Assembly (NCBI RefSeq): GCF_004359375.1
Contig: NZ_CP034726.1
Span: forward strand, 1,426,001-1,490,000
Reading direction: 5' to 3'
DNA: 64,000 nucleotides
Source: Acetilactobacillus jinshanensis
GTDB taxonomy: Bacteria; Bacillota; Bacilli; Lactobacillales; Lactobacillaceae
Positions 28,566 through 38,808 of this stretch are shown piece by piece (position 1 is the first letter of the stretch; the number at the start of each line of letters is the position of its first letter). A program made the translations under genes and the position numbers. The notes below the pieces were generated by a model, which was not told the DNA's origin, did not search any database, and saw only the letters and a list, made by a program, of their open reading frames with translations.

Positions 28566-29177
28566 TCAATCTAGCCCGTTATCAAGCATTCTTTTATACT
28601 TAAATTTACAACGAGCATAAGCATTTTTGACCTTGTTGATTGAACAATTATTATCTTTAGCAACATCAGACTCTGATTTATGTTTTATACCGATATCAAT
28701 AAGTACTCTCTGCTCAAATTTTGAACAATGGGTCATTAATTTTATTAAATCTTCATTATTTATCACAAATTGTTCAGGATGAGTTGCTTTAGTATCACTA
28801 ATCATATCATCATAATAACTTTGATTAGCACTATATGATGTTAAACAGTTATTCGGAATTCGTTTTTGGGCGTTTGCTTTCCGAACAACATCATAAAAAC
28901 GATTTCTCACGCAACTTTTATAATAAGCTCCAAAATTAACTTGTCTCTCAATATCATAAGTCCTAATAACGTCAGTCATTACGATGTCGGCTTCTTGCTT
29001 CCAATCATCGAATTCCATCCAAGGAAGATAAATTTCACCATTAAAAGATTTAACTATCGGTAAATATCGATCAGATAATTTAGAAAATAAATCTTCATCA
29101 ACGATATTACCTTGGCTATCCGTCATCTTATTAATTAATTCTTGGTCATCCTGTCGGCCCTGGGCTGTCATATACAT
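28566..29177 (-). CDS. sigH: Sigma-70 family factor, SigH-like (ComX/SigX type)
   Basis: 203-residue alternative sigma factor. Region 2 is seen around FDDWKQEADIVMTDVIRTYDIERQVNFGAYYKSCVRNRFYDVVRK fragments, and region 4 as KFEQRVLIDIGIKHKSESDVAKDNNCSINKVKNAYARCK fragments with a helix-turn-helix. Its position directly before rpmG-secE-nusG equals sigH in Bacillus. In lactobacilli this factor is linked to late competence genes; regulation of that role here is unknown. ATG at 29177 or 29171 both fit the GGAGTG site. Confidence 0.88.
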   Translation of the reverse strand: MYMTAQGRQDDQELINKMTDSQGNIVDEDLFSKLSDRYLPIVKSFNGEIYLPWMEFDDWKQEADIVMTDVIRTYDIERQVNFGAYYKSCVRNRFYDVVRKANAQKRIPNNCLTSYSANQSYYDDMISDTKATHPEQFVINNEDLIKLMTHCSKFEQRVLIDIGIKHKSESDVAKDNNCSINKVKNAYARCKFKYKRMLDNGLD

Positions 29178-29328
29178 GGCACTCCAATTTCTAAATGAAT
29201 TAAATTAATAAAGTGTTAATACCTTATTAATTTAATAATTAATTTATCAGAAAGTGAATATTCTAACAAGCCATAAGACTTGAGCCAACGGGGAATTATC
29301 AATTAATTAATCATTAAAGATTAATTAT

Positions 29329-29868
29329 TTAATGATGTGGATGTGAATATCTGGACAATCGATCCCGTAATTTAGACAATTCCGACAATTGTTTCTTGTT
29401 CCACGGAACCTTACGGACCATGTCCTGATTTTGGTAATTATGAACCTGGCGATTAACTTCGTATCGAGTCTGTTTAATACGGTCCCATAATTCACTATCG
29501 GGCATTCGCAAGGCACCCGCTGAAAAGACAGTCCACTGTTCAGCGTCATCACTGGTAACAACCACGATCTGAACAAAACGAGACTGCTTTTTACGAACCA
29601 ACGCTTCAATATAACTATCAGCGGTTTCATCTTTTCTGGTCCAAACGACGTCCAAATTATAACGTTTATCCTTTTGCGATAATCCTGGAACGTACATGGC
29701 ATCAAAGACGACGATCATCGGAATATTCCGATATTTTTTGTAATCAGACAGCTCACGAAGCAATTCATCACGAGCGTCACCCAATCGATTAGCTAACTTA
29801 AGGCGATTTAAATGAGGCCATTGACCAATGACGTTATACGCATCGATTACTAAAATAGTTTTCTTCAT
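29329..29868 (-). CDS. NYN-domain ribonuclease, Rae1/YacP family
   Basis: 179-residue protein with a PIN-like NYN fold: ILVIDAYNVIGQWP at the start, IPMIVVFDAMYVPG, TADSYIEALVRK and VVVTSDDAEQWTVFSAGA contain the conserved acidic residues. In Bacillus the homologue Rae1 cleaves mRNA in the ribosomal A site. It lies in the usual order sigH-yacP-rlmB-mrnC-cysS. AGGAGGTGA precedes ATG 29868. Confidence 0.92.
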   Translation of the reverse strand: MKKTILVIDAYNVIGQWPHLNRLKLANRLGDARDELLRELSDYKKYRNIPMIVVFDAMYVPGLSQKDKRYNLDVVWTRKDETADSYIEALVRKKQSRFVQIVVVTSDDAEQWTVFSAGALRMPDSELWDRIKQTRYEVNRQVHNYQNQDMVRKVPWNKKQLSELSKLRDRLSRYSHPHH

Positions 29869-29921
29869 TTAAATCACCTCCTAAAAATTAATTTATTAAT
29901 ATTTAATTATCAAAAATTTAA

Positions 29922-30674
29922 TCACAATGAATGACGTGAATTAAAGCCTTGGTACATAACTAATCCAGCCGCAACACTGGCGTTTAGACTCTGGATCTTA
30001 CCTAACATCGGGATCGTCAGCATTTCATCCATCTGTTTCTTTAATAGTGGTGAAATACCTTTACCCTCGTTACCAATCACCAAGGCAACCGGGCCCTTAG
30101 CGTTCCAGCGTCGATAATCAACACCGTGAATATCGGTTCCGAAGATCCAGGTACCCATTTTCTTTAATTTCTTAACGGTTTTAACTAAGTTCGTGACCCG
30201 GACAACTGGAACTCGTTCAATTGCTCCAGCTGAAGCCTTAGCAACCGTTGACGTTAAACCAACGGCTCTGCGCTTCGGAATAATGACTCCGGTAACGCCG
30301 GTGGCATCAGCCGTTCTAAGCATCGAGCCTAAATTATGCGGATCTTCAATCCGGTCTAACACCAAGAAGAACGGATCGGTTCCCATTTCATGAGCATGAT
30401 GTAACGTGTCATCGATCGTAAAGTATTTATAAGCCGCAATGGCTAAAATAACACCCTGGTGATTCTGATGATCCGACAAGTAATCCAGTTTTTGACGCGG
30501 GACCTTTGAAATCACCAGATGCCGTTCCTTCGATAATTTAACGATTTCGTTGATGGTGTCATCGTACTTAACGTTATCTTGTAAGAAGACTTTGTTAATA
30601 CTCTGCTTTTTATTTTGTAACGCGGCAACGACTGGATGCCGGCCGATAATCATATCACTCTGGTTATTTTTCAT
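29922..30674 (-). CDS. rlmB: 23S rRNA (guanosine-2'-O)-methyltransferase RlmB
   Basis: 250-residue SPOUT methyltransferase. N-terminal substrate-binding domain ([12 protein letters not shown]) and the SPOUT motifs [32 protein letters not shown] and [17 protein letters not shown] are complete. ATG at 30674 lies inside the last codons of mrnC (11-base overlap), so the two genes are coupled. Confidence 0.94.
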   Translation of the reverse strand: MKNNQSDMIIGRHPVVAALQNKKQSINKVFLQDNVKYDDTINEIVKLSKERHLVISKVPRQKLDYLSDHQNHQGVILAIAAYKYFTIDDTLHHAHEMGTDPFFLVLDRIEDPHNLGSMLRTADATGVTGVIIPKRRAVGLTSTVAKASAGAIERVPVVRVTNLVKTVKKLKKMGTWIFGTDIHGVDYRRWNAKGPVALVIGNEGKGISPLLKKQMDEMLTIPMLGKIQSLNASVAAGLVMYQGFNSRHSL

Positions 30675-31080
30675 ATTTAACTCGCCCCACATCAACTTGT
30701 TTAATGCACCAATCACAGAAGTTCGTTACTCGCTGATGCTGATTGCTTAATTCTAAGTAACCTAAGACCGCTTCAAAGCCGGTCGAGATCCGGTAGGTAA
30801 GAACACTAGTATGCTTAGCATGCGTATGACTTTTGGCATTTCGACCCCGCTTGAAAACGGAAATTTCATCAGGCTTTAAGAAGTTATCTTTCTTCATCAA
30901 AGCAATTAATCCCGCTTGAGCCTTAGCTGATACATAATCCGTAGCCTTTTTCTGTAAACGCCATGGCTTGGTAATGCCAAGAGCTAATAAATGCCGACGA
31001 ATCGGTGTTTCATAAACGGCATCGCCCAAATAGGCCAGGGCAATTCCGTTAATCTGGTTATAATCTACATCTTCATCCAT
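30664..31080 (-). CDS. mrnC: Mini-ribonuclease III
   Basis: 138-residue RNase III-like nuclease without dsRNA-binding domain that matures 23S rRNA ends. The catalytic stretch is [13 protein letters not shown], with [32 protein letters not shown] following. It overlaps rlmB and follows cysS by 8 bases. Confidence 0.95.
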   Translation of the reverse strand: MDEDVDYNQINGIALAYLGDAVYETPIRRHLLALGITKPWRLQKKATDYVSAKAQAGLIALMKKDNFLKPDEISVFKRGRNAKSHTHAKHTSVLTYRISTGFEAVLGYLELSNQHQRVTNFCDWCIKQVDVGRVKYEK

Positions 31081-31088
31081 ATACTTTA

Positions 31089-32495
31089 TTATTCCCTTCT
31101 AAATCTCGTGCCTTGTGGAGTATCTTCAAGGATGATTCCTTTAGCTTTCAAATCATCCCGAATTTGATCACTAAGTTTAAAGTTACGGTGCTTTCTAGCG
31201 TCAGCACGCTTCTGGATCAATGCTTTGATCTTATCATCATTTAACTTTGGCGCTTGATACTTAATCCCAAAGATTGATGATAAGGTTACTAATTCATGTA
31301 AGAGCAGTTCAACGGTGTCTTTAGTAACCTTAGATTGGCTTACGTAGACGTTGCCTAATTTAGCTAACTTATAAACTTCGGCAATCCCGTTTTGAACGTT
31401 AAAGTCATCATTCATCGCAGACTTAAAATGATCCTTAATCTGTTCGACTTTTTGTTGAACGTCAGAATCCAAGCCCGGTTCAGCACCTTTCAAACGATAG
31501 TTCAGATTATTGTAGGCGGCCCGTAATTTATTCAAGTTACTGGAAGCTTCCTTTAAACTGTCGTCAGAATATTGAATTGGACGCCGGTACTGAGTAGTTG
31601 ACATCAGGAACCGAATCACCTGGGGATCAACGTGCTTAACTAGATCGTGAACCATCACAAAGTTATGTAATGATTTACTCATCTTTTCGTTATCTTTACC
31701 AATGGTAACGAAACCGTTGTGCATCCAATAGTGAACGAACGGTTTACCCGTTTTGGCTTCACTCTGAGCTCGTTCGTTTTCATGATGTGGAAAGGCTAAG
31801 TCTTCACCACCACCGTGAATATCGATCGTGTCGCCTAGGTACTTAGTGGCCATGACTGAGCATTCGATATGCCAGCCGGGACGACCTGGGCCCCAAGGTG
31901 ACTGCCAGTGAATTTCACCGGGCTTAGCTTTCTTCCATAAAGCAAAGTCCAACGGATTTTCCTTCTGGGCTAATTCTTTTGACGTGACGTGTTGACTAGC
32001 ACCGGATTCTAAGCTATCTAAACTTTCGTGAGCCAAAGCTCCGTACGTGGGGAACTTTTTGACTCGATAGTAGACACTGCCGTTAGATTCATAGGCAAAG
32101 CCCTTTTTAACCAAAACTTTAATAAAGTTAATAATGTCTGGAATATTGTGGGTTGCTCGTGGATTCTTGGTGGCTCGCTGAACATTTAACGCATCAATAT
32201 CCTGATAAAAGACCTTGATGTACTTATCAGCTAGTTTAGGAACGGTTGTGTGTTCCTGGTGAGCTTCACGAATCATTTTATCGTCAACGTCGGTAAAGTT
32301 AGACACGTAATTAACGTGATAACCTAAGTATTCAAAATAACGACGAACTGTATCAAACGCGATAATACTTCGGGCGTTACCAACGTGAATGTAATTGTAA
32401 ACGGTCGGTCCACAAACGTACATGTCAACAACGCCGGGATGGATCGGTTTAAACGGTTCTTTTTTCTGTGTTAGAGTATTATAGATTTTTAACAA
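31089..32495 (-). CDS. cysS: Cysteinyl-tRNA synthetase
   Basis: 468-residue class I synthetase with the HIGH-like motif VGNARS preceded by [10 protein letters not shown], zinc ligands including GWHIECS, and KMSKSLHNF (KMSKS). Homologues start M-LKIYNT, which matches TTG at 32495 with GGGGTAAG about 8 bases before; ATG at 32522 has no ribosome site. No T-box and no cysE gene separate it from gltX, unlike many Firmicutes. Confidence 0.95.
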   Translation of the reverse strand: MLKIYNTLTQKKEPFKPIHPGVVDMYVCGPTVYNYIHVGNARSIIAFDTVRRYFEYLGYHVNYVSNFTDVDDKMIREAHQEHTTVPKLADKYIKVFYQDIDALNVQRATKNPRATHNIPDIINFIKVLVKKGFAYESNGSVYYRVKKFPTYGALAHESLDSLESGASQHVTSKELAQKENPLDFALWKKAKPGEIHWQSPWGPGRPGWHIECSVMATKYLGDTIDIHGGGEDLAFPHHENERAQSEAKTGKPFVHYWMHNGFVTIGKDNEKMSKSLHNFVMVHDLVKHVDPQVIRFLMSTTQYRRPIQYSDDSLKEASSNLNKLRAAYNNLNYRLKGAEPGLDSDVQQKVEQIKDHFKSAMNDDFNVQNGIAEVYKLAKLGNVYVSQSKVTKDTVELLLHELVTLSSIFGIKYQAPKLNDDKIKALIQKRADARKHRNFKLSDQIRDDLKAKGIILEDTPQGTRFRRE

Positions 32496-32596
32496 TGAAC
32501 TTACCCCGGATCTCGTTTTCATGTTTTTTAAATTATTCCTAGTTTTATCATAGCATAACCTAGCGAAATCAATCTTGGTTTTAAGTTACCAAATAA

Positions 32597-32621
32597 AAAA
32601 GCCTGGCTTATCACCAGACTT
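32597..32621 (-). terminator. Terminator of gltX
   Basis: Arms AAGTCTGG and CCAGGCTT with one mismatch, followed by T6 on the minus strand, 25 bases past the gltX stop. It separates gltX from cysS. Confidence 0.7.
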
Positions 32622-32645
32622 AATCTCAATTAAAATTAAAATTCT

Positions 32646-34142
32646 TTATTTAGTAATCTGCTTCAGAGTTTCGCTAACGTGATTTAAAGCACGCTTACGA
32701 CCGATTAATTCAATCGATTCTGGTAATTCAGGACCACTCATTTCATGAGTAACGGCAATTCGAATTGGCATCCATAACTTACGGCCACGAATTCCAGTAT
32801 CTTTCTGAATTGACTTGATAACGTGTAAAATCTGGTACTGATCAAAGATCGGTAAGGCTTTGGCACGCTTATAGAATTCAGTTAATACCTTTGGAGCGGT
32901 ATCGTTACTGATTTCCTTTAAAGCAGCACCTTCAACCTTCTTTGGTTCAGTGAAGAAGACGGATGCTTCTTTATTGATCTGAGCCATGTAACTCATCTGT
33001 GGCTTGTACAGACGAATCAACTGACGAGCCCATTCAAGAGTCTTTGGATCAGGATCTTTTGGAATGTTACCAGCCTTGATTAATTCGTAAAGTGCGGCGT
33101 CCATAACTTCGTTTTCGTCGCTCTTCTTGACGTACTGGTTATTGATCCAAGCTAACTTCTTCTTATCGAATTTAGCTGGTGACTTACTTAAACGAGAAGC
33201 ATCGTAAAGCTTGATGAACTGCTTCTTCGTGTATAATTCACGAGTCCCCTTTGGTGACCAGCCTAAGAGAACGATGAAGTTGAACATAGCTTCTGGTAAG
33301 TAACCTAATTCACGGTACTGTTCGATGAACTGTAGTACGGATTCATCACGTTTACTTAACTTCTTACCAGTCTTAGCACTGGTGATTAAGCTCATGTGAC
33401 CAAACTTTGGTGCTTTCCAGCCTAATGCTTCATAGATCATTAGTTGCTTAGGTGTGTTGGATACATGATCATCACCACGGAATACATGGGTAATGTGCAT
33501 CTTGTGATCATCGACAACCACGGCAAAGTTATAGGTAGGCATGCCACTACGTTTAGCAATGACAAAGTCACCACCGATATCATCAGAGTCAAAACTTAAG
33601 TGACCCTTAACGATATCGTCCCAACTATAGGTCTTACCTTTCGGAACTTTGAAACGAACAACGGGCTTTAAACCTTTAGCTTTACAGTCCGCAACGTACT
33701 TCTTCTTCTGGTCAGGAGTCATACCTTCGTATTCGTTAGTGTAATGCGGTGGAACACCGATAGCTTTTTGTTCAGCACGATCTTCTTTTAACTGCTTTTC
33801 GGTTCGGTAAGAATAGTAAGCATGGCCTTCTTTAATCAATTTCTGGATTAAAGGAGTGTAGACGTTTTCCTTGTAACGGGTAGTCTGACGATATGGTCCG
33901 TAAGGTCCACCAATATCGGGACCTTCATCCCAATCTAAGCCTAACCATTTCAGGTTATCTAATTGACTCTTGGTACCACCTTTAACATCACGTTTCTGGT
34001 CGGTATCTTCGATTCGAATGATGAACTTACCATGATTATGTCTAGCAAATAGATAATTAAAAATCGCGGTACGTGCGTTACCAATGTGCAGATGTCCTGT
34101 TGGACTTGGTGCGTAACGAACGCGGACTTCTTGCTTAGCCAA
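32646..34142 (-). CDS. gltX: Glutamyl-tRNA synthetase
   Basis: 498-residue class I synthetase. HIGH motif is [17 protein letters not shown] within [21 protein letters not shown] follows, and the KMSKS equivalent is KKLSKRDES. Length is normal. In organisms lacking GlnRS it also charges tRNA-Gln; whether that applies here needs gatCAB, which is not in the window. Confidence 0.97.
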   Translation of the reverse strand: MAKQEVRVRYAPSPTGHLHIGNARTAIFNYLFARHNHGKFIIRIEDTDQKRDVKGGTKSQLDNLKWLGLDWDEGPDIGGPYGPYRQTTRYKENVYTPLIQKLIKEGHAYYSYRTEKQLKEDRAEQKAIGVPPHYTNEYEGMTPDQKKKYVADCKAKGLKPVVRFKVPKGKTYSWDDIVKGHLSFDSDDIGGDFVIAKRSGMPTYNFAVVVDDHKMHITHVFRGDDHVSNTPKQLMIYEALGWKAPKFGHMSLITSAKTGKKLSKRDESVLQFIEQYRELGYLPEAMFNFIVLLGWSPKGTRELYTKKQFIKLYDASRLSKSPAKFDKKKLAWINNQYVKKSDENEVMDAALYELIKAGNIPKDPDPKTLEWARQLIRLYKPQMSYMAQINKEASVFFTEPKKVEGAALKEISNDTAPKVLTEFYKRAKALPIFDQYQILHVIKSIQKDTGIRGRKLWMPIRIAVTHEMSGPELPESIELIGRKRALNHVSETLKQITK

Positions 34143-34268
34143 AGCTAATTCCCCTTTTTTATGATTATTATTTACGCTTTAAATAAACTAACTGGGTAAT
34201 TTATCGAATACCCGTTTATTATTAATTTTACAATGAATGGCTTAAAAAATAAAGAACTTCCGAATCAA

Positions 34269-35669
34269 TTATCTTCCTAACGCAATCTTCAACGCCTGAT
34301 TTAAAGTCGTTACACCAATCACGTCGATTCCTTCTGGTGGCTGCCAGCCTTCAAGGTTATGCTTCGGAATCAAAACTCGTTTAAAGCCTAACTTCTGGGC
34401 TTCAGTCACTCGTTGTTCAATTCTGGTCACCCGACGAATTTCACCGGTTAAGCCGATTTCACCAATGTAGCATTCCTCCGGGTTAGTACTGATATTCCGA
34501 TAACTCGAGGCGATACTGACGGCCATTGCTAAATCAATCGCAGGTTCATTCAAGGTAATGCCACCAGCGGCCTTAAGATAGGCATCCTGGTTCTGCAGCA
34601 TCAAGCCACACCGTTTTTCCAAGACAGCCATCAAAATTGATACTCGGTTCCGGCTTAATCCCGACGCGGTTCGCTGGGCATAGCCAAAGATCGATGGTGT
34701 AACTAATGCTTGGATCTCAACCAAAATCGGTCGAGTTCCTTCCATCGCAACTACGATGGCTGATCCAGTTGCGTTGCGTAATCGTTCTTCAAGAAAGATT
34801 TTAGACGGGTTCTTAACTTCTTTAAGACCCTGATAACGCATCTCAAAGACACCTAATTCATTGGTGGATCCAAATCGATTCTTAACGGAGCGCAGAATTC
34901 GGTAGGAATGATGCAAATCACCTTCGAAAAAGAGCACCGTATCAACCATGTGTTCCAAGGTCTTCGGGCCAGCAATAGATCCACCTTTGGTAACGTGGCC
35001 CACCAGAAAAATGGTGATCCCGTTAGTTTTAGCCGTCCCCATTAAATCGGAAGTGACACCGCGAACTTGTGATACAGAGCCAATCGCCGATTGAATTGAC
35101 GGTTCCTGGACGGTCTGAACGGAATCAATAATTACAACATCCGGCTGCATTTCATTAATGGCACTCCGAATGGCGTCCATATCAGTTTCTGGATAAATGT
35201 ATAGGTTAGGACTATCACTGATGCTTAGTCGGTTAGCACGGATTTTAAGCTGATTAGCACTTTCTTCACCAGACACGTAAAGAACCTTTTTGCCACTATC
35301 ACTCAGTTGTCCAGAAATCTGCATCAATAACGTTGATTTACCAATCCCGGGATCACCACCAAGTAAGATTAAAGATCCTGGGACGATGCCACCGCCTAAA
35401 ACCCGATTAAATTCTTCTGACTTCGTCTTAAAGCGTGGTGCTCCGTGGGACTTAACGTGACCAATCAAAGTTGGCTTAGAACGCAAACTGCTAAAGTTTA
35501 CCCGTTGCGTTGTTCCACCGGTATTATTACCAAAGAGGCTATGGGTCGGCTTTTCAACAGCTTCTTCTCGAAACGTGTTCCATTTGCCACAGTTAGGGCA
35601 CCGACCTAGATAACGCGGTGATATATATCCACAATTCTTACAGACGAAATGAGTTCTGGGTTTAGCCAT
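34269..35669 (-). CDS. radA: DNA repair protein RadA
   Basis: 466-residue RecA-like helicase that processes recombination branches. N-terminal C4 zinc finger [21 protein letters not shown], Walker [12 protein letters not shown], RadA motif [15 protein letters not shown] and the Lon-like C-terminal domain ([18 protein letters not shown]) are intact. AAGGAGGG precedes the ATG. It follows dut by 25 bases and is probably cotranscribed. Confidence 0.96.
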   Translation of the reverse strand: MAKPRTHFVCKNCGYISPRYLGRCPNCGKWNTFREEAVEKPTHSLFGNNTGGTTQRVNFSSLRSKPTLIGHVKSHGAPRFKTKSEEFNRVLGGGIVPGSLILLGGDPGIGKSTLLMQISGQLSDSGKKVLYVSGEESANQLKIRANRLSISDSPNLYIYPETDMDAIRSAINEMQPDVVIIDSVQTVQEPSIQSAIGSVSQVRGVTSDLMGTAKTNGITIFLVGHVTKGGSIAGPKTLEHMVDTVLFFEGDLHHSYRILRSVKNRFGSTNELGVFEMRYQGLKEVKNPSKIFLEERLRNATGSAIVVAMEGTRPILVEIQALVTPSIFGYAQRTASGLSRNRVSILMAVLEKRCGLMLQNQDAYLKAAGGITLNEPAIDLAMAVSIASSYRNISTNPEECYIGEIGLTGEIRRVTRIEQRVTEAQKLGFKRVLIPKHNLEGWQPPEGIDVIGVTTLNQALKIALGR

Positions 35670-35694
35670 TGCTAAAGCCCTCCTTACTTATCGT

Positions 35695-36240
35695 TTACTT
35701 ACCTGTTGAGCCAAAACCGCTCTGACGTTTAGCCTTGGGCTTGATTTCATGATCAGCAATTAGATACGGCATGAAAATGCCCTGGCCAATTCGGTCACCC
35801 TTATGAATTTTGCGGTCACGAATGCCAAAATTAACCATCTGAACGAAAATTTCACCTTCGTTAGAAGGATTGTTGTAATAATCACTGTCAATTACACCGA
35901 TCCCGTTAGGTAAAATCATCCCCCGTTTTAGTGGGTTACTGGAACGGTTAGCGATAATCAAAACTTCGTTGGGCTGCATATAGGCTTTGATCCCCGTTGG
36001 AATCAAGTACGGCTTTAAGACCTTTTTAGCTGCGGTAATCTGATCATCAGTTAACTGATCCTGATGATGAATGGCCCACAACACTTTAAGAAAGTTTAGC
36101 TTCCAAATTGACGGCAACGTCATGTCAACGGCACTGGCAAAGTCGTAACCTGCTGAATTCTGGGTTGCCCGTTTTGGTAATTTAATTCCTTGATTTTTAT
36201 ATTTTGATACGATCTGAAATCCACGTTTCAAATTATTCAC
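35695..36240 (-). CDS. dut: dUTP diphosphatase, with an internal insertion
   Basis: 181-residue trimeric dUTPase that hydrolyses dUTP to dUMP. Motif I SAGYDFASA, II NRSSNPLKRG, III NGIGVIDSDYYNN, IV GDRIGQGIF and V RQSGFGSTGK are all present. About 35 extra residues (roughly 42-78, rich in W, L, H, D and Q) are inserted between motif I and the PTGIKAYM strand, explaining the length above the usual 145-150. Start is GTG at 36240 or TTG at 36231 (LKRGFQIVSKY, closer to homologues). Confidence 0.93.
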   Translation of the reverse strand: MNNLKRGFQIVSKYKNQGIKLPKRATQNSAGYDFASAVDMTLPSIWKLNFLKVLWAIHHQDQLTDDQITAAKKVLKPYLIPTGIKAYMQPNEVLIIANRSSNPLKRGMILPNGIGVIDSDYYNNPSNEGEIFVQMVNFGIRDRKIHKGDRIGQGIFMPYLIADHEIKPKAKRQSGFGSTGK

Positions 36241-36325
36241 ATCCCATTAATTTCCATTAATTTATTTCCAACCTAATATACATTACGTATTTTAGAAGAT
36301 TTATATTTAACCGCAAAACTTTAAT

Positions 36326-36354
36326 TAGACAATTAAAGCCTTTAAATATAAAAT
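36326..36354 (+). promoter_or_regulatory. Promoter of the 36381 gene and rpiA
   Basis: TAGACA (36326-36331), 17-base spacer, TAAAAT (36349-36354) in the divergent gap from dut. The resulting transcript would begin about 20 bases before the first gene. Confidence 0.6.
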
Positions 36355-36380
36355 TGAAAGTATAGAGAGTGGGCCTAATT

Positions 36381-36650
36381 GTGATTATTTTTAAACCCAA
36401 CGCAATTATGATTAAAAATCAGCGACATCAAATTGTAGCTGAACTGACCTACTTTCTATTATCCAGCAAATGCTGGCTGCTAGAACAGCTTTTTGCTAGT
36501 TCTCAATCAAACATGAAGCGGTACCAAGGAATTCTGATCAAACAATTTTTTGATCGAGTCCCAAAGGCACCCAAATGTGTTCGAATTTTGGACCCATTTG
36601 CCAAGGCTTACGTTAAAAAGCATCAGGAATATCAGAAGTTTCTTCGTTAA
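36381..36650 (+). CDS. Unrecognised 89-residue protein upstream of rpiA
   Basis: I do not recognise this protein. GTG at 36381 has GAGAGTGGG seven bases upstream and gives a basic 89-residue chain starting [19 protein letters not shown]. It contains one moderately hydrophobic helix ([19 protein letters not shown]), two cysteines, no clear signal peptide and a lysine-rich end. A promoter lies just ahead and rpiA starts 20 bases after the stop, so the two probably form an operon. The reverse frame holds no competing gene. Confidence 0.6.
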   Translation: MIIFKPNAIMIKNQRHQIVAELTYFLLSSKCWLLEQLFASSQSNMKRYQGILIKQFFDRVPKAPKCVRILDPFAKAYVKKHQEYQKFLR

Positions 36651-36670
36651 TTTTAGAGGAGTACGCAGAA

Positions 36671-37351
36671 ATGAACCAAGATGCACTTAAACAAATTGCT
36701 GCCCGTGAAGCGGTTAAATTTGTTAAAGACGATATGGTAGTTGGCTTAGGTACGGGATCAACCGTTAAGTACATGATCCAGGCCCTTGGAAAGCGATTAA
36801 GGGAAAAGAACCTCCACATCGTTGGTATCCCAACTTCCAATCGAACGGCACGACGAGCCCGTCGAGCCGGAATCCCAATTAAAAATATTGATGATATTGA
36901 CCACATTGATCTAACGATTGATGGTGCAGATCAGGTTGATAAGAATTATCAAGGTATCAAAGGTGGCGGAATCGCTCACCTGTGGGAAAAGATTGTAGCC
37001 ATTAATTCGACAAAGAACATCTGGATCGTGGATGAAACTAAGCTTACTAATCACCTTGGTTCATTCCCGTTGCCATTGGAAGTCATTCCATATGGTAGTA
37101 GTCAACTATTCGTGCGACTTAAGAAGATGGGCTATCACCCAACTTTCCGAATGTCTCACGGTCGCCATATCCTGACTCATTCCAGAAATTACATCATCGA
37201 TTTAAACCTAGGTCAGATTGACCATCCGCATCATTTATCTAAACAATTAGATGAAATGACGGGAATCGTTGAACATGGCCTATTCTTAGATATCGTCAAT
37301 ACCGTGATCGTTGGTCATCCCGATGGCCCAGAAATTATCAACGCTAGATAA
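36671..37351 (+). CDS. rpiA: Ribose-5-phosphate isomerase A
   Basis: 226-residue isomerase interconverting ribose-5-phosphate and ribulose-5-phosphate in the pentose phosphate / phosphoketolase route. [36 protein letters not shown] and the [16 protein letters not shown] end are the family signature. AGAGGAG precedes ATG 36671. Residue pattern KGGG(I)A differs slightly from the common KGGGGA. Confidence 0.96.
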   Translation: MNQDALKQIAAREAVKFVKDDMVVGLGTGSTVKYMIQALGKRLREKNLHIVGIPTSNRTARRARRAGIPIKNIDDIDHIDLTIDGADQVDKNYQGIKGGGIAHLWEKIVAINSTKNIWIVDETKLTNHLGSFPLPLEVIPYGSSQLFVRLKKMGYHPTFRMSHGRHILTHSRNYIIDLNLGQIDHPHHLSKQLDEMTGIVEHGLFLDIVNTVIVGHPDGPEIINAR

Positions 37352-37386
37352 TTATCTAACTAACCTTAATAGAAAGAGTGATTTTG

Positions 37387-38721
37387 ATGAGTAAGGATAT
37401 CAAATTAACTGATATTCAGAAATATCAAAACAACGTTGATCAGCGCAAGGACGCTAAAGTTATCGCTCGTGCCGTTCAGCACAACGGTATTTTAGCTGCC
37501 AGCACTGATTTTCACGCTTATGATAAAGATCGTCCGTTCTTCTCAGTTGAACTACATCAAGTTGATGTAACTGACCAGAAACGAGCCGGTTTCTGCTGGT
37601 TATTTGCGGCATTAAACACTCTACGTGACCGGATGATCAACAAGCTCAATTTAAAGAATAATTTTGAACTTTCAGAAAACTACATCAACTTCTGGGATAA
37701 GTTAGAAAAGTCTAACTTCTACTTGGTTAACGTTTTGCGTACCGCTAAGTTACCGTTAAGCAACCGTTACGTTTGGTGGATCAACCGTGCACCAGAATCT
37801 GATGGTGGTCAATGGGACATGCTCTGTGCGTTAATCGAAAAGTACGGTGTCGTTCCGAAACAGGCCATGGGCAGTACCCATAACACGGTTAATTCTGATG
37901 AATTAAACAGCACCCTAAACGCTAAGTTACGCATTGATGCGGTTACTCTTCGTAAAGCCGTTGCTAAAGGTGCTTCTAAGTCAGATTTAGACAAGACCAA
38001 GGGTAACATGTTAAACGACATTTACCGCATCTTAGTTTACGCTTTTGGTGCACCGGTTAAGAAGTTCAACTTCGAATACTATGACAAGAAGAACAACTAC
38101 CACATCGATAAGGACTTAACCCCTAAGAAATTCTATGACAAGTACGTTGGCTTAAACTTAGAAAACTACGTATCCGTCATCAATTCACCAACTAAAGACA
38201 AGCCTTATAACAAGACTTATACCGTTGACATGTTAGGTAACGTCGTCGGTGGCCGTCAGGTTAAGCACTTAAACTTAACTATGGACGACTTCGAAAAGTT
38301 AGCTGTTACCCAGTTAAAGCACGGTGAAAGTGTTTGGTTCGGCAGTGACGTTGTCCAGTACTCCGACAGTAAGAAAGGTGTCATGGATGACGATCTTTAC
38401 CATAAAGATTCATTATTCGACACCAAAGTATCCATGAGTAAGGAAGACGCCTTGAACTATGGCGAAAGTGCCATGGATCATGCCATGGTCTTAACCGGTG
38501 TTGACATCGTCAACGGTAAGCCAACTAAATGGAAAGTTGAAAACAGCTGGGGCAAGAAACCTGGTAACAAGGGTTACTTCGTAATGAGTGAATCTTGGTT
38601 CCGTCGTTTCGCTTACCAGTTAGTCATTAACAAGAAATACATGCCAGAAGCTATGCAAAAGGATCAGGCCCAGAAGCCAAGTCTATTAAAGCCTTGGGAC
38701 CCAATGGGTACTTTAGCATAA
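37387..38721 (+). CDS. pepC: Aminopeptidase C (bleomycin-hydrolase family, C1B)
   Basis: 444-residue cytosolic cysteine aminopeptidase used by lactobacilli to finish peptide degradation. Catalytic Gln and Cys lie in DQKRAGFCWLFAALN (residues about 60-75), His in MDHAMVLTGV and Asn in KVENSWGKK; the C-terminus ends WDPMGTLA, the family's self-blocking tail. The active-site context RAGFCW differs from the usual SSGRCW, so a PepC paralogue (PepG/PepW-like) is possible. ATG at 37387 has AAAGAG eight bases upstream. Codon use is strongly biased, suggesting high expression. Confidence 0.94.
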   Translation: MSKDIKLTDIQKYQNNVDQRKDAKVIARAVQHNGILAASTDFHAYDKDRPFFSVELHQVDVTDQKRAGFCWLFAALNTLRDRMINKLNLKNNFELSENYINFWDKLEKSNFYLVNVLRTAKLPLSNRYVWWINRAPESDGGQWDMLCALIEKYGVVPKQAMGSTHNTVNSDELNSTLNAKLRIDAVTLRKAVAKGASKSDLDKTKGNMLNDIYRILVYAFGAPVKKFNFEYYDKKNNYHIDKDLTPKKFYDKYVGLNLENYVSVINSPTKDKPYNKTYTVDMLGNVVGGRQVKHLNLTMDDFEKLAVTQLKHGESVWFGSDVVQYSDSKKGVMDDDLYHKDSLFDTKVSMSKEDALNYGESAMDHAMVLTGVDIVNGKPTKWKVENSWGKKPGNKGYFVMSESWFRRFAYQLVINKKYMPEAMQKDQAQKPSLLKPWDPMGTLA

Positions 38722-38746
38722 CCTTAATATTTAAAATTAGATATAT

Positions 38747-38780
38747 AAAAAAGCAGCTGAAATTAATCAGCTGCTTTTTT
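38747..38780. terminator. Terminator after pepC (bidirectional)
   Basis: AAAAAAGCAGCTGA and TCAGCTGCTTTTTT form a perfect 14-base stem in the convergent gap between pepC and the lysine-rich gene. Confidence 0.92.
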
Positions 38781-38808
38781 ATTAACTTAAATTAAGTTAA
38801 ACGATAAA

